DNA from: Actinomycetes bacterium
GTDB lineage: Bacteria; Actinomycetota; Actinomycetes; Actinomycetales; JAJYRW01
Direction of reading: 5' to 3'
Assembly (NCBI GenBank): GCA_021793895.1
Contig: JAJYRW010000065.1
Coordinates: 1 to 7,456, forward strand
DNA: 7,456 nt
The translations under genes were made by a program, and so were the position numbers. The first letter of the stretch is position 1. Every line of letters starts with the position of its first letter. Positions 1-7,456 of this stretch are shown piece after piece. The notes below the pieces were generated by a model. That model saw only the letters and a program-made list of their open reading frames with translations. It was not told where the DNA came from and did no database searches.

Positions 1-1
1 G

Positions 2-803
2 AAAAAGCTAGATGAGGTCGAAGCGACTCCGGGCATCATCGATGCCTCTTACTTTGTCGGATTTGCTTGGGCCGATGTCGCCCAAAATGGTGGCACCGTG
101 ACGGTGGTGCCGGAATCCGAGCAGCACGCGGCACTTGCGCAAGAACTCGCCGAAGACGTGCGGGACTATGCATTGAGCCGTTTCCCGGAATTCGAGTTCA
201 CGACGCCAACCCTCGAGGTATCCGAAACCGTTGAGGCGTTCAATAACATCCAGTGCAGCCCGCTCGTGGTCTCAGACTCGGGCGACAACACAACTGGCGG
301 CGGCGTCGGCTACAGCACAGTCATGCTGCAAGAGGTGCTAGAGCGTGGTGGCAGTGTTCCCACCTGTGTGAGCACGATTTGGGCCCCCAGCACCGCCGAA
401 GTCTTGGCCCAACACGAAGTCGGAAGCCCGGTGACGGTCTCAATAGGCATGGATCACGATGACCTAAGCCGCCCGATTCATGTCGAAGGGGTGCTCAAGG
501 CCAAGGGTGACCTGCTGGGCTACATGAGTTCAGAGAAAGACCGAATTGGAACCGCGTATACGGTTTCGGTCGGCAAGGTCGACATCGTGGTGACTGACCA
601 ACCTGGTTCCTTTGTGACGACCAACCACTTCACAGCGGCCGGACTTTCACACGAAGATTATTCCGTGATTATTGTTAAACAGGGCTACATGTTCCCGCAG
701 ATTTCTGCGTTCGCTGGGCAGCACATTATGTGTATTAGCCCGGGGGCTACGTATCAGTTCATTGAGAATCTGAAATTCGAAAACGTCGACCGAGAGCGGA
801 TCT

Positions 804-829
<26 letters not shown>
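2..829 (+). CDS. M81 family (MlrC-like) metallopeptidase, C-terminal part, 5' truncated by window
   Basis: The reading frame is open from base 2, so this is the last 275 residues of a longer protein; M81 proteins are usually around 480-510 residues. A GTG at 98 is not the true start, because the upstream in-frame residues (EATPGIIDASYFVGFAWADV, about 7-26) match the conserved end of the MlrC N-terminal domain. The MlrC C-terminal domain follows, opening with SDSGDNTTGGG at residues 91-101 (the family's DNPGGG-like turn) and ending in a segment with SPGAT. The family is named after microcystinase C of sphingomonads, a zinc-dependent hydrolase of linearised microcystin, but most actinobacterial members have no known substrate. 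The metal ligands lie mostly in the missing N-terminal part, so activity cannot be judged. The gene ends TAA and overlaps the convergent transporter gene by 26 bases. Family assignment is good; function is unknown. Confidence 0.82.
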
Positions 830-4304
<3,475 letters not shown>

Positions 4305-4417
4305 GGGTGTTTTACCGTCCTTCCTTTTGCGTGAGCCTAGTAGAGGCTAGATATCCCAAGAGTCCGACCTGGCAGATAACCTGTGAGTAGTCGCACTTTT
4401 TCAGGAGGCCGATCGCT
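4305..4417. promoter_or_regulatory. Divergent intergenic region between citA and dtxR
   Basis: This 113-base spacer must hold promoters for both the leftward citA operon and rightward dtxR. A perfect dyad AGCCT-n5-AGGCT lies at 4334-4348, immediately next to a TAGATA hexamer (4348-4353) that could serve as a -10 for dtxR. No convincing -35 is correctly placed, and no sequence resembling the 19-base DtxR box is present. I therefore report the region but do not assign a promoter. The dyad is short enough to be chance. Confidence 0.35.
4403..4408 (+). promoter_or_regulatory. Shine-Dalgarno of dtxR
   Basis: A perfect AGGAGG ends nine bases before the GTG at 4418. It fixes that GTG as the start, in agreement with the conserved N-terminus of DtxR/IdeR proteins. 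Confidence 0.9.
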
Positions 4418-5131
4418 GTGAGCGATTTGATCGACACCACCGAGATGTACCTCAAAACTGTCTATGAGTTGGTTGAAGAGGGCATTGTTCCGCTGCGCGC
4501 GCGCATTGCGGAGCGCTTGGGGCACTCGGGGCCGACGGTGTCGCAGACGGTGGCCCGCATGGAACGCGATGGTTTGCTCACCGTCAGCGGGGACCGCCAC
4601 CTGGAACTCACAGCTGCCGGCTGGAAAAAGGCGACCGCAGTGATGCGCAAGCATCGTCTAGCTGAGCGCCTGCTGACTGACGTGATCGGTTTAGACCTGG
4701 CCTATGTGCATGAAGAGGCTTGCCGCTGGGAACACGTCATGAGCGAACGTGTTGAAGAGCGGCTCTTGGAACTCTTGAACCATCCCACGATGTCGCCCTA
4801 TGGCAATCCAATTCCCGGGCTATCTGATTTGGGTGACGTCACCGCTCATGATGAGGCAGAGGCGGCGGGGGCGATGGATTTGGCCAGTTTGATGGAACCA
4901 CTCGTTGGTTCGCGCAATGTGTTCATCCACACAATTGGGGAACCCCTCCAGGTCGACACCGAGCTGCTTGCGCGCTTCCAGCAGGCCGGGGTGTTGCCGG
5001 GGAAAATAGTTGGCGCTGAGCGGATTAACAACGACGGTGACGTTACTATTGGCGCGAAAGATGCGGAAGTGGTTTTAGACCTTCCCGCTGAGGTGGCGCG
5101 TCATCTTTACGCCTCAATTAGTAATAGCTAG
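4418..5131 (+). CDS. dtxR: DtxR/IdeR-type iron-dependent transcriptional regulator
   Basis: A 237-residue cytoplasmic metalloregulator that in this family binds Fe(II) and represses iron-uptake and siderophore genes. It has an N-terminal winged helix (about 1-73, with recognition helix SGPTVSQTVARMER at 37-50), a dimerisation domain (about 74-140) and a C-terminal SH3-like domain (about 165-232). Ligands match those of diphtheria DtxR: Met10, Cys102, Glu105 and His106 for the primary site, and His79, Glu83, His98 plus Glu175 and Gln178 (equivalent to Glu170 and Gln173) for the ancillary site. Met10 and Cys102 argue for iron rather than the manganese-sensing MntR branch. An insertion of about five residues relative to DtxR lies between domains 2 and 3 and is rich in Ala, Glu and Asp (141-155). 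The gene is divergent from citA. Its stop codon is the start of the regulatory block of the next gene. Confidence 0.94.
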   Translation: MSDLIDTTEMYLKTVYELVEEGIVPLRARIAERLGHSGPTVSQTVARMERDGLLTVSGDRHLELTAAGWKKATAVMRKHRLAERLLTDVIGLDLAYVHEEACRWEHVMSERVEERLLELLNHPTMSPYGNPIPGLSDLGDVTAHDEAEAAGAMDLASLMEPLVGSRNVFIHTIGEPLQVDTELLARFQQAGVLPGKIVGAERINNDGDVTIGAKDAEVVLDLPAEVARHLYASISNS

Positions 5132-5157
5132 TCACAGGTTGTAACCGAAACGTGACA
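5131..5157 (+). promoter_or_regulatory. Three phased GTNAC(A/C) direct repeats, candidate MtrA-type operator
   Basis: GTCACA (5131-5136), GTAACC (5141-5146) and GTGACA (5152-5157) repeat with start-to-start spacings of 10 and 11 bases, about one helical turn, so all three face the same side of the DNA. The first begins on the last base of the dtxR stop codon and the third coincides with the proposed -35. GTNACC-like direct repeats spaced this way are known for the actinobacterial response regulator MtrA, which controls cell-wall hydrolase genes. Assignment to MtrA is inference from motif and context. Confidence 0.5.
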
Positions 5158-5180
5158 TTTTAGAAATCCTCGTCTACTCT
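5152..5180 (+). promoter_or_regulatory. Candidate sigma-A promoter of the NlpC/P60 gene
   Basis: GTGACA (5152-5157, five of six to TTGACA) is followed after 17 bases by TACTCT (5175-5180, fits TAnnnT). Transcription would start near 5187, about 40 bases before the riboswitch, giving a leader of roughly 240 bases. A competing pair, TTGTAA (5139-5144) and TAGAAA (5161-5166) with 16 bases between, is less convincing. No terminator follows dtxR, so read-through from dtxR is also possible. Confidence 0.5.
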
Positions 5181-5225
5181 GGGTCTTGCTTCGTCGAAAC
5201 CCTCCACGTCGAAGTCTTCGAGCAG

Positions 5226-5411
5226 ATGCCGAATCCTGCCACTGTTCGAAGTACCCCTAGTACCGCATGGCAGGAGCGGGGGACCCAACGTGGGTTCTCG
5301 ATTTCGGTCGAGTTCCTCGGGGTGAAGTTCGGCACTGGCTAGTTATGTACTGGGCGGTGCTGAGCCGGGTGACTTCCTATACCCGAACCCGACAGCTGAC
5401 CTCGCAGGCAA
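5226..5411 (+). promoter_or_regulatory. ydaO/yuaA-type c-di-AMP riboswitch
   Basis: The leader carries the conserved blocks of the ydaO aptamer in the right order: GAATCCTGCC (5231-5240), CAGGAGCGGGGGACCCAA (5271-5288), CTCGGGGTGAA (5316-5326), and CCCGAACCCGACAGCTGACC (5382-5401) followed by TCGCAGGCA. The ends can pair (TGCC 5227-5230 with GGCA 5407-5410), and CCTGCC (5235-5240) pairs perfectly with GGCAGG (5269-5274). This class binds cyclic di-AMP and is generally an OFF switch; in actinobacteria it typically precedes rpf and NlpC/P60 cell-wall hydrolase genes, as here. Only four bases separate the closing stem from the ribosome binding site and there is no U-tract, so control of translation initiation looks more likely than a downstream terminator; that mechanism is inferred. 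Confidence 0.93.
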
Positions 5412-5414
5412 AAT

Positions 5415-5420
5415 AGGGAG
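5415..5420 (+). promoter_or_regulatory. Ribosome binding site deciding the NlpC/P60 start
   Basis: AGGGAG ends seven bases before GTG 5428 but only one base before the in-frame TTG at 5422, so GTG 5428 is the usable start. The site sits four bases after the riboswitch closing stem and is well placed to be masked or exposed by it. Confidence 0.75.
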
Positions 5421-5427
5421 ATTGCTC

Positions 5428-6237
5428 GTGGCTCATAGCCCGAATCGTCGAGCTCGACACCGCGCAGCGGGGCCAGTTCGCACACCAATACACGACCTCG
5501 CCGACTCCATTTCCGCTAACGCGGCCCCAATTGGACGCGGCGCTGTAATCACGGCACTATCAACCGGAATGCTTGCAACTGCAGCCATTCCGGCTGTTTC
5601 TGCCTCAGAAGATAACCTCGCGGCTGTCGACGTTTCGGCTCTGACCGGAAACGCTTCCGCAGCACTCGCGCAGGAACCAATTAGCGTTCCTGCCGATGCG
5701 CAGGTTTCATTCTCATCCATCGAGGTCACGGCAGTAGCACCTGTCGCGGCCCCGACCGAACGTCGCACGCCGGTCGCTACGACGTCACGTACTCAGTCCC
5801 GGACCGCTGCACCCAGCGAGGGCACGAGCAACAGCTCGAGCTCTAGCGCCAGCACGACCAGCGCGGCTGCAGAGACTCAGAGTGCTCCGGCCAACCCCAG
5901 CTCGAACTCCATCGTCGAGATCGCTTCGCGCTACGTGGGCACGCCCTACGTACACGGTGGTAAGAGCCCCGGCGGGTTTGACTGCTCCGGTTTCGTTTCG
6001 TACGTGTACGCACAGGTCGGCAAGTCGATTCCTTCGTCCACTGCTGGATTGCGTGGCATCGGTACCCGAGTCTCGGCGGCAGACGCCCAGCCCGGTGACC
6101 TGGTCATGTACAGCAACATCAACCACGTGGGCATCTACGCGGGCAACGGCATGATGTACGACGCCGCACGCCCCGGCAAGGCCCTGCAGTACCGCAAGAT
6201 CTTCTCCGGGTCTGTTTACTTCATCCGGGTTCCCTAA
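5428..6237 (+). CDS. Secreted NlpC/P60 (C40) peptidoglycan endopeptidase
   Basis: A 269-residue exported protein predicted to cut peptide stems of peptidoglycan during growth or cell separation. A basic N-region (RRARHR, 7-12) and a hydrophobic stretch at about 38-57 form a long signal peptide, with likely cleavage after the VSA at about 57-59. A low-complexity linker rich in Ser, Thr, Ala and Pro spans about 105-160, including a run of five serines (136-140). The catalytic C40 domain covers about 161-269: Cys186 in GFDCSGFV (183-190), His233 in INHVGIYAGNG (231-241), and Asp245 (MMYDAARPG) where many relatives have His; acidic residues at this third position occur in actinobacterial members. 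No LysM, SH3 or coiled-coil domain is present, so wall targeting may rest on the linker or on partners. Its leader carries a c-di-AMP riboswitch and candidate MtrA-type repeats, and it ends at an intrinsic terminator, so it is probably monocistronic. Confidence 0.93.
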   Translation: MAHSPNRRARHRAAGPVRTPIHDLADSISANAAPIGRGAVITALSTGMLATAAIPAVSASEDNLAAVDVSALTGNASAALAQEPISVPADAQVSFSSIEVTAVAPVAAPTERRTPVATTSRTQSRTAAPSEGTSNSSSSSASTTSAAAETQSAPANPSSNSIVEIASRYVGTPYVHGGKSPGGFDCSGFVSYVYAQVGKSIPSSTAGLRGIGTRVSAADAQPGDLVMYSNINHVGIYAGNGMMYDAARPGKALQYRKIFSGSVYFIRVP

Positions 6238-6294
6238 GCGGTAGACCTGCACGCTGGCGTCTTTACGGCACTGGCACTTTCAAAAACTTAATAG

Positions 6295-6326
6295 AAGGGC
6301 CCGGAACCGTGTGGTTCCGGGCCCTT
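6295..6326 (+). terminator. Strong intrinsic terminator after the NlpC/P60 gene
   Basis: A perfect 14-base-pair stem (6295-6308 with 6313-6326; right arm GGTTCCGGGCCCTT) with a GTGT tetraloop is followed by the pyrimidine-rich TCTCTATTT. The A's before the stem could also give a weaker signal in the leftward direction. It lies 57 bases after the stop codon. Confidence 0.92.
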
Positions 6327-6338
6327 TCTCTATTTAGT

Positions 6339-6396
6339 CCCGCTTAAGTGGAGTGAATGTAGCGCTCTTGCAACATTTTCCTCCACGTTAAGGGGG
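6339..6396. repeat. Long imperfect inverted repeat between convergent genes
   Basis: CCC (6339-6341), CTTAA (6343-6347) and GTGGAG (6348-6353) pair with CTCCAC (6381-6386), TTAAG (6388-6392) and GGG (6394-6396), leaving one bulged G (6387) and one G-G mismatch (6342/6393). Inside, AATGT (6356-6360) pairs with ACATT (6373-6377), so about 19 base pairs can form in one extended hairpin. No ORF is associated. It could be part of the transcription end of ohr on the minus strand, a small structured RNA, or a dispersed palindromic repeat; the sequence alone does not decide. Confidence 0.55.
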
Positions 6397-6425
6397 CCGG
6401 CGCTACCGGCCGGGGCGCACGCCCC
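6395..6425 (-). terminator. Tandem GC-rich hairpins at the 3' end of ohr
   Basis: Reading leftward from ohr, GGGGC-GTGC-GCCCC (6425-6412) begins at the last base of the stop codon and is followed directly by GGCCGG-TAGCG-CCGGCC (6411-6395). Both stems are perfect. The only following U's are a weak CTTAACG, so this resembles the tailless stem type often seen in actinobacteria. It is a plausible but unproven terminator for ohr. Confidence 0.45.
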
Positions 6426-6853
6426 TACGCGGTTTGCGGGCGCAGCGTTACTTCAACGTTGCCGCGGGTGGCCTTGGAGTACGGGCACAACTCGTGAGCG
6501 CGCTCGGTGAGTTGCTTCGTTGTTTGGTCATCTTGGCCGGGAATGGTGACCTCAATCGTCACGGCGAGCGCGAAGCTTTCGCCTTCTGGCCCGATTCCCA
6601 CGTGCGCGGTGACGACAGAATTGTTGGTGTCGACCCCGGCTGCCTTGCCTGCCAGGCCGAGAGCGCCCTGGAAGCACGCGGCGTAGCCGGCGGCGAAGAG
6701 CAATTCCGGGTTGGCGGCGCCCCCGGGGCCTCCAAGTTCAGCGGGCGCGCGCATATCGAGGTCAACGAGGCCATCGGCGCTGCGTACGTGCCCTTCGCGG
6801 CCACCTTGAGCGGTTGCAGTTGCGGTGTATTTCACATCAGGTTGGAGAGTCAT
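6425..6853 (-). CDS. ohr: Organic hydroperoxide resistance protein (Ohr/OsmC family)
   Basis: A 142-residue cytoplasmic thiol peroxidase of the Ohr branch, which reduces organic and lipid hydroperoxides using dihydrolipoyl-type thiols. The two redox cysteines are Cys60 in AAGYAACFQGAL (54-65) and Cys123 in HELCPYSKATRGNV (120-133). The catalytic Arg19 (GGREG) and Glu50 (NPELLFAAG) that position the peroxidatic cysteine are also present, so activity is expected. Length and N-terminus (YTATATAQGG, 9-18) are typical for Ohr. No ohrR regulator gene is in the window. The ATG at 6853 has no Shine-Dalgarno, and a TAnnnT hexamer lies six bases upstream, so the mRNA may be leaderless. It is divergent from the Usp gene, suggesting a shared stress-response spacer. 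Confidence 0.95.
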   Translation of the reverse strand: MTLQPDVKYTATATAQGGREGHVRSADGLVDLDMRAPAELGGPGGAANPELLFAAGYAACFQGALGLAGKAAGVDTNNSVVTAHVGIGPEGESFALAVTIEVTIPGQDDQTTKQLTERAHELCPYSKATRGNVEVTLRPQTA

Positions 6854-6950
6854 ACTTCGACGTTAGGACTATTTCTGCGATCTTGCTACCCCACCGCGCA
6901 CATATTCTCGATGTTTCCCACGAGCTAGGACTAGATTTGCGCGAAGTATG
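6851..6950. repeat. Paired repeats in the ohr-usp divergent spacer
   Basis: CATACTTCG (6851-6859, containing the ohr start codon) recurs inverted as CGAAGTATG at 6942-6950. Within the same stretch TAGGACTA occurs twice in direct orientation (6864-6871 and 6926-6933), each followed by a TTT/TGCG-like tail. They could be binding sites for a shared regulator of the two stress genes, but they do not match an operator that I recognise. Confidence 0.4.
6860..6888 (-). promoter_or_regulatory. Candidate leaderless promoter of ohr
   Basis: On the minus strand TAGCAA (6888-6883) and TAACGT (6865-6860) are spaced by 17 bases, and the -10 ends six bases before the ATG. Transcription would then begin at or next to the start codon. 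The -35 is weak (three of six); the -10 fits TAnnnT. Confidence 0.35.
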
Positions 6951-7006
6951 CGCCGGGCCGGCCGCCGAGACCAAAAGGGTGGAATACTTAAGTTACCTTC
7001 GCAGCG

Positions 7007-7013
7007 AAAGGAG
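7007..7013 (+). promoter_or_regulatory. Shine-Dalgarno of the Usp gene
   Basis: AAAGGAG ends six bases before ATG 7020, which decides for that start over the adjacent in-frame GTG 7017 and the in-frame ATG 6948, neither of which has a suitably placed site. Confidence 0.85.
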
Positions 7014-7019
7014 ACAGTG

Positions 7020-7456
7020 ATGTCGCAGCATGAAGTAGTTCTGGTGGGCGTCGATGGCTCGGCAGCAGCACTGCACGCACTGGATTGGGCAGTAGGGCGA
7101 GCCAAGAGGCTGGGGTGGAAACTTCATATTGTCTGCGCCTATTCACTTCCATCTTTTTCGGCAGCCTCGCTAGACGGCGGTTATGCCGCGCTCGATGATT
7201 CAGCAATCCATCAAGGAGCGCAGGCTGTTCTTGACGAGGCGATGGAACGGGTCAAAGGATGCGGAGTCGATGTCACTTCTTCGCTCGAGACCGGTGATGC
7301 CGCTGGAGTGCTAGTCGAACTTTCGCGCACCTCCGGCTTGGCCGTGGTCGGTACCGGAGGCTACGGTGGAATCGCTGAACGTTTACTGGGGACTGTTTCC
7401 TCGGCCTTGCCCGCCCATGCGCACTGTCCGACGGTCGTGATTCCGCTTCGCACTCC
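7020..7456 (+). CDS. Universal stress protein (UspA family), 3' truncated by window
   Basis: The frame is open from ATG 7020 to the right edge, giving the first 145 residues and one complete Usp domain. The domain begins VVLVGVDGS (6-14) with Asp12 expected near the adenine, and carries the nucleotide-binding glycine motif G-x2-G-x9-G-(S/T) at 111-125 (GTGGYGG...LLGT), followed by the typical CPTVVIPL (136-143). It is therefore of the ATP-binding type. No stop follows the domain within the window; many actinobacterial Usp proteins have two tandem domains of about 300 residues, so a second may lie beyond the edge. Such proteins accumulate under starvation, hypoxia or oxidative stress. An in-frame ATG at 6948 would add 24 residues (Arg- and Lys-rich) but lacks a ribosome site. 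Divergent from ohr. Confidence 0.92.
   Translation, partial: MSQHEVVLVGVDGSAAALHALDWAVGRAKRLGWKLHIVCAYSLPSFSAASLDGGYAALDDSAIHQGAQAVLDEAMERVKGCGVDVTSSLETGDAAGVLVELSRTSGLAVVGTGGYGGIAERLLGTVSSALPAHAHCPTVVIPLRT

Noticed and set aside
4305..4417. DtxR autoregulatory box
   Set aside because: Nothing in the spacer resembles the 19-base palindromic consensus with TTAGG/CCTAA arms; the AGCCT/AGGCT dyad is different in sequence and spacing.
5422..5424. TTG start for the NlpC/P60 gene
   Set aside because: It lies one base after AGGGAG, too close for initiation; GTG 5428 has a seven-base spacing.
5785..6252. 155-residue minus-strand ORF opposite the NlpC/P60 gene
   Set aside because: It lies exactly over the catalytic domain of a clear C40 peptidase and has no recognisable features of its own.
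6434..6928. 164-residue plus-strand ORF opposite ohr
   Set aside because: It covers the ohr gene in antisense and runs on into the divergent spacer; the minus-strand Ohr has both redox cysteines and correct length.
6948..6950. Upstream in-frame ATG for the Usp gene
   Set aside because: It would add 24 basic residues atypical of Usp and lacks a ribosome site, whereas ATG 7020 has AAAGGAG at the correct distance.

Overview
The window reads as ordinary chromosomal sequence from a moderately high-GC actinobacterium. The evidence is a DtxR/IdeR-type iron regulator with a near-complete metal-ligand set, a short actinobacterial-type citrate synthase 2 next to phosphoserine aminotransferase, a ydaO/c-di-AMP riboswitch in front of an NlpC/P60 cell-wall hydrolase, and frequent GTG starts. 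The family cannot be fixed from the sequence alone. An Actinomycetaceae- or Micrococcales-like host is my guess, at low confidence. I see no mobile element, CRISPR array, tRNA, rRNA or recognisable defence system.

Layout. Bases 2-829 (+) hold the 3' part of an M81 (MlrC-like) metallopeptidase gene, cut by the left edge. It converges on, and overlaps by 26 bases, a minus-strand block that is probably one operon read right to left: citrate synthase 2 (4304-3243), serC (3192-2056) and a 12-helix MFS transporter (2078-804) whose start lies inside serC. A 113-base divergent spacer separates this operon from dtxR (4418-5131, +). The dtxR stop codon runs directly into a regulatory stretch of about 300 bases: three helically phased GTNAC(A/C) repeats, a candidate sigma-A promoter, and a c-di-AMP riboswitch. 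These lead into a secreted NlpC/P60 endopeptidase gene (5428-6237, +), which ends at a strong intrinsic terminator. Further inverted repeats lie between it and the convergent ohr gene (6853-6425, -). The ohr gene is divergent from a universal stress protein gene (7020 to the right edge, +).

How the genes work together. The left operon links TCA entry (oxaloacetate plus acetyl-CoA) with serine synthesis and an uncharacterised transporter. The middle part is an iron-responsive regulator followed by a cell-wall remodelling gene that appears controlled at two levels: a promoter with MtrA-box-like repeats and a c-di-AMP-sensing leader RNA. The right part is stress physiology (organic peroxide reduction and Usp). 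The most interesting material is the 5131-5420 control region. I do not find a previously undescribed multi-gene system.
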